DNA of 44,528 nt from a virus: the IMG/VR virus record IMGVR_UViG_3300009706_001267, positions 1-44,528 of that record; one strand, given 5' to 3'. Position 1 is the first letter of the stretch. Every line of letters begins with the position of its first letter. Below the pieces are notes generated by a model. That model was given only the letters and a program-made list of their open reading frames with translations. It searched no databases and had not been told where the DNA came from. Positions 33,613 to 39,683 of the stretch are shown one piece after another. A program made the position numbers and the translations under genes.

Positions 33613-34607
33613 GATCTTTTCCACTGGTTAAATTTTATTCTTGCGGGAAGGCCGCGATAAGTATTCATATTTATTATATCAATAATTTCCAAAATATCCA
33701 TTTCACCCACGACCATATCATTAATATCTTTAAATTTAACTGTGTCTGGCCATATGCAAACCGCGAAACCTTTTTTAATAGATTTTTCTATTTTAAATAC
33801 AATTTCTTTATTTCTTGGTTCATTATCATATACAAAAACAACGTTCTTAGCATAAAACATACTAACATCATCCAAATCGCTGCCGGCCATGGCAAGAGAA
33901 TTTGGAAGAAACATGCTATCAAACGGTCCTTCAACAATGTATATTAATTCATCTTCTTTTATTTTATCTAATCCGAATATTTTTGTAGCGCTCTTATCTA
34001 TTTTAATAGTAAAATATCTTAATGTATTATTTTCTAAACTTCTACCCTGAGCAGCAATTAGTTTTCGATCTTTACTAAAAAATGGAATAATTATTCTGGG
34101 ATCATTTGCTTTTAATCGCGCAGCTAATTCTACATCATATTTACTCACCCAACTTTTAAAACAATCTGCAAAGTACATATCACTATAGCGATCTTTGGGC
34201 AACATTCTTACATCACAAAATTTTACGGCTGGATGATCTGGATCCAAATCAATTAATTTTGGCGCATCTATTTTTGTAAAAACCGGTTTTCTAAAAATAG
34301 GAATTTTTTCTTGATAAACTGGAGTACCGTTTTCTTCTTTATAATTTTCAAATGAATATTGTCTTGATAAAGTAGGATCTATTTTGTCTAATAAAAATTT
34401 TAACGATCCGCCGGCTCCGCAATTATGACATTTAAAAATTAAGTTATTTTTTTTATTAAAAAGATAACCTCTTGCTTTAAATTGATTTTTTTGAGAATCT
34501 CCACATATTGGACATCTAAAATTATATAAGTCTCTGGATTTTCGGGCAAAACGAGATAAACGGGAAGAAAGCAAATTAGTATACTTGTGGTCGATATATA
34601 GACTCAT
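33609..34607 (-). CDS. DNA primase (T4 gp61-like, zinc ribbon plus TOPRIM)
   Basis: A zinc ribbon is formed by C32, C35 (CPICG) and C60, C63 (CHNCG). The TOPRIM segment is IYIVEGPFDSMF, then VVFVYDNEPRNKEI with acidic metal ligands. The 332-aa length matches T4 gp61 (342 aa). It lays down RNA primers for lagging-strand synthesis with the replicative helicase. The gene is the first read from a consensus sigma70 promoter, consistent with early expression. Confidence 0.9.
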   Translation of the reverse strand: MSLYIDHKYTNLLSSRLSRFARKSRDLYNFRCPICGDSQKNQFKARGYLFNKKNNLIFKCHNCGAGGSLKFLLDKIDPTLSRQYSFENYKEENGTPVYQEKIPIFRKPVFTKIDAPKLIDLDPDHPAVKFCDVRMLPKDRYSDMYFADCFKSWVSKYDVELAARLKANDPRIIIPFFSKDRKLIAAQGRSLENNTLRYFTIKIDKSATKIFGLDKIKEDELIYIVEGPFDSMFLPNSLAMAGSDLDDVSMFYAKNVVFVYDNEPRNKEIVFKIEKSIKKGFAVCIWPDTVKFKDINDMVVGEMDILEIIDIINMNTYRGLPARIKFNQWKRS

Positions 34608-34642
34608 TGTGCTCTATATTTTAGAGTTTAATTTAATAATAT

Positions 34643-34671
34643 ATTATAGTATGATTTAAAAGAAATGTCAA
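34643..34671 (-). promoter_or_regulatory. Perfect-consensus sigma70 promoter (TTGACA-17-TATAAT)
   Basis: On the minus strand TTGACA lies at 34671-34666 and TATAAT at 34648-34643, separated by exactly 17 nt. Transcription should start near 34636, giving a leader of about 29 nt to the primase ATG at 34607. It lies just downstream of the structural-block terminator, so early replication genes are insulated from late transcription. Confidence 0.9.
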
Positions 34672-34676
34672 GATAA

Positions 34677-34701
34677 AAAAAGGGACCAGTGGTCCCTTTT
34701 T
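34677..34701 (-). terminator. Strong intrinsic hairpin terminator (bidirectional)
   Basis: AAAAAGGGACC-AGT-GGTCCCTTTTT forms an 11-bp perfect stem with a 3-nt loop. Read on the minus strand it follows the stop of the 34719-35054 gene by 17 nt and ends in a run of seven T. It ends the structural block transcript just before the primase promoter. The symmetry means it would also stop plus-strand readthrough. Confidence 0.9.
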
Positions 34702-34718
34702 ACTCGCTGTGGATTTTA

Positions 34719-35054
34719 TTAAGAATTTTTAAACATTCTTATAATTTTTATGATTTCTACGCCAGCATTAATTGCTTCTTCAACTACTACGTCAAGATCA
34801 TCTGTTAGATCTTGTAATTCAAATTCATCTTTAGCAAATTGAATTAATTCTTCGAATTCAGTATCATCTAAATCTTGTAATTCAACTAAAACATCTTCAA
34901 CATGATCCATAGATGATCCTAATCTTTTCAAAGGATCAATAAACTTTTTTGCATCCGACCATCCAATATCACCTGCTTCCATTGCGGTAACAGATGCTTC
35001 ACTTAATGCGAAAACGAAAGCCAATACATCTTTCGTTTCTTGTACTCCTGCCAT
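34719..35054 (-). CDS. Acidic small protein of unknown function (111 aa)
   Basis: The protein is helical and very acidic in its middle (DHVEDVLVELQDLDDTEFEELIQFAKDEFELQDLTDDLDVVVEEA), ending in the hydrophobic-basic GVEIIKIIRMFKNS. No family was recognised. AAAGG is 7-10 nt before the ATG. It is the last gene before the terminator and closes the virion block, so a structural or assembly role is likely by context only. Confidence 0.75.
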   Translation of the reverse strand: MAGVQETKDVLAFVFALSEASVTAMEAGDIGWSDAKKFIDPLKRLGSSMDHVEDVLVELQDLDDTEFEELIQFAKDEFELQDLTDDLDVVVEEAINAGVEIIKIIRMFKNS

Positions 35055-35065
35055 AATATACCTTT

Positions 35066-35758
35066 CTAAATGTTATGATTGGGATGGGAAGGAAAAATTC
35101 TTCTTTGTTCCCTAATTCCCATAGGTTCAAGTCTTTTTAAAACTTCCCCTTTCCTCTTCTTTTTTCTTACGGGTGGATCATCGCCTGCTTCAGCACTTCC
35201 AGCTATTCCACCTGCGGCCATGGCATTAGCAGGAGCATCTTCTTTAACTTCCTTATGTTTAAGAAAATCTTTAACCATTTGAAGATCCATATCATGTAAT
35301 TTTTTCCAATTCGGATCATCAACCCATTTAATACCAGATTCACGGTCAGCTTCCATGTCGCCTTCTGCTAGAAAATCTCCTTCTCCCCACTCTTGGAGTA
35401 TATCTTCATATAAATTTGAAAACTTTTCTTCCAATACTTTTTCATCTGCTAATATTTTTAGATTTTTTTCTTCGCGAAGAAGTAACAAGGCTGCGGCATA
35501 GGTAGCAATTGTTGTTTTTCCAAAAGGTATCTTACCTAACAATTTCTTCAAATTGAAGATAAGAGTGTCCATCATAGTATAGGCATTTCTTTGTTCTATA
35601 GTAGTAAAGTCTCTTTTTTTAATGAGGACTTTACCATTCTTATCAATAATACCCAGCTTATAAGCATCTGTTTTTTCAAATCTGGTAACTAATCGTTTAA
35701 GGAAGGAAAATAGAAAATATAATTCTGAACCCTGTATTAGCACATTTTTTAGACCCAT
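35066..35758 (-). CDS. Probable virion protein with Ala/Gly-rich linker and basic tail (230 aa)
   Basis: Residues 1-150 are helical. A linker then appears, EDAPANAMAAGGIAGSAE, followed by DDPPVRKKKRKGE. Linkers of the form xAP(A/T)N...GxIAG...KKK recur in virion proteins of T4-like marine phages, which supports a structural assignment. The precise role (head, neck or tail) is not visible. It follows the 130-aa gene by 7 nt. Confidence 0.65.
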   Translation of the reverse strand: MGLKNVLIQGSELYFLFSFLKRLVTRFEKTDAYKLGIIDKNGKVLIKKRDFTTIEQRNAYTMMDTLIFNLKKLLGKIPFGKTTIATYAAALLLLREEKNLKILADEKVLEEKFSNLYEDILQEWGEGDFLAEGDMEADRESGIKWVDDPNWKKLHDMDLQMVKDFLKHKEVKEDAPANAMAAGGIAGSAEAGDDPPVRKKKRKGEVLKRLEPMGIREQRRIFPSHPNHNI

Positions 35759-35765
35759 GAAAATC

Positions 35766-36158
35766 CTATAACCGTCTTAATTGCTTTACTACGTGTTGAT
35801 CTAGTGTTATATCACTTTCTCTGATATTTGCACCTTTTATGCTGCGAACAACTTTTGGCATTCTTTTTAAATATATTAAAAAAGGTTTTAACACATGCCA
35901 ACTATTTTCATCAATTTTATAAAATAATATTCGGGTCGCAGCTTCGTTCTCGAATAAATTATATATCATAATCAAGTGGTTAAGAATTAATCTTTGTTTT
36001 AATTCATGAGTTGTTAGATAATGATTTAAAAGCCTTTTTAAATATTTAAACCTTTTCATATCATCTCTATAATCCTCAGTACCGATACATTGAGGATTAT
36101 CGTAAAACTTCATGCAATATAATTCTATATTATCTTCATTTATATCATCAAAATTCAC
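35766..36158 (-). CDS. Conserved phage protein of unknown function (130 aa), GTG start
   Basis: The protein is helical with many aromatic residues (NIELYCMKFYDNPQCIG; LNHYLTTHELKQRLILNHLIMIYNLFE; WHVLKPFLIYLKRMPKVVRS). Its length and layout resemble small conserved proteins beside virion genes of T4-like phages. The start codon appears to be GTG at 36156-36158, overlapping the upstream stop as GTGA. The function is unknown. Confidence 0.72.
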   Translation of the reverse strand: MNFDDINEDNIELYCMKFYDNPQCIGTEDYRDDMKRFKYLKRLLNHYLTTHELKQRLILNHLIMIYNLFENEAATRILFYKIDENSWHVLKPFLIYLKRMPKVVRSIKGANIRESDITLDQHVVKQLRRL

Positions 36159-36388
36159 TTTTTCACTTTTTTCACTTTTGAACTTTCAATCACATTATTA
36201 GTTTCAGTTTCTTTATTTTCAATCATACTTAAATAATGATTCGAAACTTGAATTGCACCGTCAAGAGAAGAAAGCGTCCGATCTAATTGTTTAATTTCGT
36301 CAGACGCTTGATCTAATCTTGTTTGAACTTGGACTCTATCTTTTTGTAAGAATTCCAATTGTTTTACAATTTCACTTTTATCTATCAT
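36155..36388 (-). CDS. Small coiled-coil protein (77 aa)
   Basis: Nearly the whole protein is a heptad-like helix (EIVKQLEFLQKDRVQVQTRLDQASDEIKQLDRTLSSLDGAI), ending in a basic tail KVKKVKK. It resembles the 79-aa protein at 38080-38319 in size and helical character, and both lie just downstream of a decoration/fibre-like gene. A chaperone or assembly helper for that neighbour is possible but unproven. Confidence 0.75.
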   Translation of the reverse strand: MIDKSEIVKQLEFLQKDRVQVQTRLDQASDEIKQLDRTLSSLDGAIQVSNHYLSMIENKETETNNVIESSKVKKVKK

Positions 36389-36413
36389 AATAAATCCATA
36401 AATTAAATATTAA

Positions 36414-37133
36414 TTACGAAACATTGTCCCAAAGTAAAAGATATTTGGTCAGGCCAGATACACATACTTTTATAGCACCGTTTGCAGGACCGGTATTTGT
36501 ACTAACAGTATTTTCACCGGTAGTTAAAAATGGTCCAACATTAGCACCAGCTGCGGCACTATAACCACCTCCTGGAGTAGCATCCCAAGCAAAGGCAACA
36601 TTTTGTGAAGTTCCCGTTAATGTACTTTGTACATCAAACTTAATGAATGCTGTAGGACTCGCGCTAGGTGAAGCTACGGTATTGGCATGAGATAAAATCA
36701 TGACATATGAGTTACCAGAATCGGCACTATCCCATGTATTTAAATCAAGTGTACCTCTTATAGCAGATGTTTCTGCAACAAAGGCAACATTAGCATCATG
36801 TATAAAAACTTTTGAGGCGGCAGCCGTTAAAGTTCCAACATTAGCTTGAGTTGCTCCTGTACCTTTTGCATCAACAGTAATTTGTGATGTGGTAATATTA
36901 TCAAAAACATCGGTAGATGAAGGAGTAATATTGGCAGTGTGTGTGGTTTTGTGAACTATTTCCTCAGTGGCTGCTGCTGTACCAGTAACGGTATGAGTAA
37001 CATTTGCTAAGAAATCTTTAACTGTGAGTTTTTTGTTCACAGGTGATCCGCTCGGATCATCGATAATATGAAGTAAATCTTCGGACGCCGCTTCTGACGC
37101 GGGCGTTAACGCGGTTATTTTCTTATCAGCCAT
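36414..37133 (-). CDS. Fibre/decoration-like virion protein A (239 aa)
   Basis: The first 45 residues ([26 protein letters not shown]) are the adaptor-like start common in phage fibre proteins and match those of the 280-aa protein next to it (DLLxIxDDPxGxPVNKK). The rest is Thr/Ala/Ser/Val-rich beta sequence ([46 protein letters not shown]). The ATG has a perfect AAGGAG site. It has a long, structured leader from a late promoter at 37227. Confidence 0.75.
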   Translation of the reverse strand: MADKKITALTPASEAASEDLLHIIDDPSGSPVNKKLTVKDFLANVTHTVTGTAAATEEIVHKTTHTANITPSSTDVFDNITTSQITVDAKGTGATQANVGTLTAAASKVFIHDANVAFVAETSAIRGTLDLNTWDSADSGNSYVMILSHANTVASPSASPTAFIKFDVQSTLTGTSQNVAFAWDATPGGGYSAAAGANVGPFLTTGENTVSTNTGPANGAIKVCVSGLTKYLLLWDNVS

Positions 37134-37226
37134 TTTTCTCCTTGCTGGCTTTTGCAGTGGGACTCACCACCAGTTAAAATCATGCTGAGAATCGCTCTTG
37201 CGAAGGGTCTTTCTCAGACATCCAAA
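37134..37226 (-). promoter_or_regulatory. Structured 5' leader of fibre-like gene A
   Basis: The leader RNA (minus strand) can form a 10-bp helix, AUG(U)CUGAGAA at 37221-37211 with UUCUCAGCAU at 37191-37182. It encloses UCGC-AAGA-GCGA (37203-37192) and a 7-nt bulge AGACCCU. A second stem, CUGGUGG at 37173-37167 with CCA at 37160-37158 and CCAG at 37148-37145, ends just before the AAGGAG ribosome binding site at 37143-37138. It is the longest leader seen in the window. It might tune translation or mRNA stability; no known riboswitch family was recognised. Confidence 0.5.
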
Positions 37227-37234
37227 TATTTATG
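37227..37234 (-). promoter_or_regulatory. T4-type late promoter (CATAAATA)
   Basis: CATAAATA on the minus strand fits the (N)ATAAATA late promoter recognised by the gp55-type sigma factor. Its TAA is the stop codon of the 280-aa gene ending at 37230. It lies about 95 nt before the ATG of fibre-like gene A, giving the long leader. Confidence 0.7.
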
Positions 37235-38072
37235 ATACCAAACCTAAGCGTTCTAATTCATCTATAATGTCCGCGGCTGTTGTTGCCCCGGCAATAAAAG
37301 TAGAATTAGCTGCAACGGGAGCTGTACCATAAAATCCAACTATATCGGTCGCGCTACCTATTTGTACGCCACCTCTAAATCTCATTACTGTAGTATTAGC
37401 TGAAATATACATATCTTTTTCGACACCATCTTCGAGTGCCATATCTATACCAGATTCTAATTGCATATTTCCGGTTTCAGAAAAGTTACTAGTAAAAGAA
37501 CCATTATCTGGAACGCTATCTTCTATTAATAGACTGCCTTGAAAATCTATTCTTGATTCTATCAAACCAACAATTTGCCATCGGTCAGTTATCTTGTGTC
37601 CGGTAACTGTATCAAATTTAATACTAACGCCATTGGCAAGGGCTTGATCAGTTCCATCAATATCAACAGTTGATGCACCTGTTGAAGTATCTCCATCTCT
37701 CCACCATTTAAAAGTGTCATTGGCGGTTATGGAAGTACCATCAATTTCAACATGCCATACTGAATTTTCTTCTAAATCAAAGGTTCCTAAAATAACTTTT
37801 AAATCATCTACTTCACCTTTTATTATTTCAGGCTGTAAAGCTGTTTTAGAATTTCTTAAATTTATATCTCTGGCAACATTTGTATCAGCGCGAGATTGAA
37901 TTTTATTAGCAACACTTCTTGTAGTTTTATCCGTAGATAAAGCTGATAATAAATTATCTAATCTTATCTTTTTATTAACCGGATTCCCAATTGGATCATC
38001 TACTATGATTAATAAATCTTCGGAGGTAGGAGATTCATGGGTATTCAGTGCTGGAATTGATTTATCTGCCAT
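37230..38072 (-). CDS. Fibre/decoration-like virion protein B (280 aa)
   Basis: It shares its N-terminal adaptor with fibre-like protein A (MADKSIPALNTHESPTSEDLLIIVDD...NKK). Beta-rich segments follow (NSVWHVEIDGTSITANDTFKWW; VDIDGTDQALANGVSIKFDTVTG) and a C-terminus IVGFYGTAPVAANSTFIAG...IIDELERLGLV that resembles the end of phage fibre or tail-knob proteins. The ATG has GAGAA upstream and probably shares a transcript with the upstream coiled-coil gene. Confidence 0.75.
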   Translation of the reverse strand: MADKSIPALNTHESPTSEDLLIIVDDPIGNPVNKKIRLDNLLSALSTDKTTRSVANKIQSRADTNVARDINLRNSKTALQPEIIKGEVDDLKVILGTFDLEENSVWHVEIDGTSITANDTFKWWRDGDTSTGASTVDIDGTDQALANGVSIKFDTVTGHKITDRWQIVGLIESRIDFQGSLLIEDSVPDNGSFTSNFSETGNMQLESGIDMALEDGVEKDMYISANTTVMRFRGGVQIGSATDIVGFYGTAPVAANSTFIAGATTAADIIDELERLGLVS

Positions 38073-38079
38073 TTATTTC

Positions 38080-38319
38080 TCAAAAATTTTCTGTTTCAAG
38101 TTCTTTCAGTTCAGGTACTTCAACGTCCACGGATTCGGCTGTCGTTAAAATATCATCGCAAGCACTAATTGCACCCGCGTAAGCTTGTATATTAGCTTTT
38201 ATTTTCTCAATTTCTCGGAGCTGCACCGAAAGCCGATTTTCGAGCTCGGCTTTCGCTGCGACATGTTGATTGCGTTTTTCAACAATTGTGCTCACATTTA
38301 TATTTTCAATATATTCCAT
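38080..38319 (-). CDS. Small coiled-coil protein (79 aa)
   Basis: The central region (VEKRNQHVAAKAELENRLSVQLREIEKIKANIQAYAGAISACDDIL) is one long amphipathic helix followed by an acidic tail. It lies between two beta-rich virion genes, as does the 77-aa helix protein at 36155. No Shine-Dalgarno is obvious, and a late promoter (CATAAATA) lies only 13 nt before the ATG, so the mRNA leader would be very short. Confidence 0.75.
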   Translation of the reverse strand: MEYIENINVSTIVEKRNQHVAAKAELENRLSVQLREIEKIKANIQAYAGAISACDDILTTAESVDVEVPELKELETENF

Positions 38320-38331
38320 AATTTAATTTAA

Positions 38332-38339
38332 TATTTATG
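38332..38339 (-). promoter_or_regulatory. T4-type late promoter (CATAAATA)
   Basis: The minus strand reads CATAAATA, and its TAA is the stop codon of the gene ending at 38335. The expected start site near 38326 would leave a leader of only about 7 nt for the 79-aa protein, so a near-leaderless mRNA or use by further downstream genes is implied. Confidence 0.6.
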
Positions 38340-38904
38340 TTATGGTTAACGTTTGTGCTGTTAAACCTGAAAGTACCAACAAAGCAACTGTTGTTCCATC
38401 GGTTGTATCTTTCATTGTACCACTATTTAGTACGACATTAGATCCGCCTAATGTAAGAACATCGCCTGTTACGACTGTCTGAGCCGCAACTGAAAAGGTA
38501 AGTCTGTTTGTTCCTGTTCCTGATGCATATACAGCAACGTGTGGTCCACGACCAGAACCAGCTCCCTCGTTACCATTTGCAATGGAAACTGAAGGTGCTC
38601 CGGTAACTGTCACTCTTTCATCGTAAGTAACCTGAACGGATACTGCTTTTGATCCGCCTGTGATTGCTGCAGCAGTAAATCTCATTGATGTAATAGATGG
38701 TGCTGCAAGTGTTGTACCGAGACCGCCCATGGCAACTAAAATTTCGGGGGATGCTGAAGCGTTTTTACTCGCTTTAGTATTAATAGCCCACCCTTGATCA
38801 GTCGCAAAGACGTCTTGTTTGTTATATGTAGCACCTTCTGTAGTACCTATGTATTTTGGTTTTTGCGCCTGTGTACCGGCAGCTGCTTTTCCCCATAAAG
38901 GCAT
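38335..38904 (-). CDS. Beta-rich virion protein, Ig-like/decoration type (189 aa)
   Basis: It begins MPLWGKAAAGTQAQKPKYIG, a start I associate with marine T4-like virion proteins. From about residue 65 an Ig-like or bacterial-surface-like repeat appears (APSITSMRFTAAAI; KAVSVQVTYDERVTVTG; TLTFS-like strands; GTTVALLVLSGL). It could decorate the capsid or tail and bind cell-surface sugar. It has AAGGAG as ribosome binding site and a TATAAATA late promoter 24 nt upstream. Confidence 0.75.
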   Translation of the reverse strand: MPLWGKAAAGTQAQKPKYIGTTEGATYNKQDVFATDQGWAINTKASKNASASPEILVAMGGLGTTLAAPSITSMRFTAAAITGGSKAVSVQVTYDERVTVTGAPSVSIANGNEGAGSGRGPHVAVYASGTGTNRLTFSVAAQTVVTGDVLTLGGSNVVLNSGTMKDTTDGTTVALLVLSGLTAQTLTIT

Positions 38905-38927
38905 TATGTCTCCTTGTTTGTTTAAAA

Positions 38928-38935
38928 TATTTATA
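38928..38935 (-). promoter_or_regulatory. T4-type late promoter (TATAAATA, consensus)
   Basis: A perfect TATAAATA lies on the minus strand 24 nt upstream of the ATG at 38904, with AAGGAG between. The TAA inside it is the stop codon of the gene ending at 38931. Confidence 0.85.
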
Positions 38936-39674
38936 ACAACTTTTTAAATTCGCGTATAGAAATATTATCTATATTAGAAATCTCTTTATTAAAACATTGT
39001 TCTTCCTGAACATGTATAAAATCAACTTCAGGAAAATAATCAGTAAACATTACTTCAAAATTTTGAATCCACCCTGCTGCTTTCACCGGTAATGCATAAC
39101 TAGGGGCATAGCAGTCTGTGTCTTTATATATATTGTTTACTTTTCCATTATTTATGTTAAAATCAAAACCCATTAAATAAACCTTGTCGGGTTTTTCATT
39201 CTCACAACACAACCAGGTTGCAAGAGGTCCTGAATCTAACAAAGGTATATGTTTAAAATCATCTACTACGTTTATCTTATCTTCTTCTGTTATCCATGTG
39301 AACCAATAGCAAGGATTTGTTTGTAAATCCATTGTATGTGTATCATCGTGAAAAACTCTACTAATTTCTTGGCCGTAATGAGCGAATTTAAAATCTGTTT
39401 TTTTATTCTCTATTACTTTTATTCCGGGCTCTAACGTTGACCGAAAAACAGGATACATATCAGGATCCAGTAACTGAAAATTCCTAAACCAACATTGATT
39501 TAATTTAGGATATTGTGATTCCACCAACTCATGTAACATTTTATTATCAATACATATAAGATTGGTTGGTGTCCAATCCCTATACATCGCATTGCATCCA
39601 TATGTTGTATGATCTAATAACAAATTAAGGTCAAAATCTTTACGACTTTCACCATTCCCAATCACTATAAACAT
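38931..39674 (-). CDS. DUF115-like (MptE/glycosyltransferase-fold) protein
   Basis: The N-terminus FIVIGNGESRKDFDLNLLL followed by TYGCNAMYRDWTPTNLICIDNKM and later LLDSGPLATWLCCENEKPDKVYLMGFDF follows the pattern of DUF115-type and sialyltransferase-fold proteins (GNGPS..., G.N..., D..., SG..A...A...G). At 247 aa it is a single domain. Such proteins are often linked to glycan transfer. In a virion block it might glycosylate fibres, or simply be a conserved phage gene. It begins 9 nt after the 969-aa gene. Confidence 0.6.
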   Translation of the reverse strand: MFIVIGNGESRKDFDLNLLLDHTTYGCNAMYRDWTPTNLICIDNKMLHELVESQYPKLNQCWFRNFQLLDPDMYPVFRSTLEPGIKVIENKKTDFKFAHYGQEISRVFHDDTHTMDLQTNPCYWFTWITEEDKINVVDDFKHIPLLDSGPLATWLCCENEKPDKVYLMGFDFNINNGKVNNIYKDTDCYAPSYALPVKAAGWIQNFEVMFTDYFPEVDFIHVQEEQCFNKEISNIDNISIREFKKLL

Positions 39675-39683
39675 ATTTGATTG

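Noticed and set aside
33613-33624. Longer ThyX start at GTG 33624
   Set aside because: It lies inside the primase gene. The ATG at 33612 has ATGA coupling and a better ribosome binding site.
33664-33680. AATAAATA-like late promoter inside the primase gene
   Set aside because: It lies in coding DNA of an early gene in AT-rich sequence and is likely to be chance.
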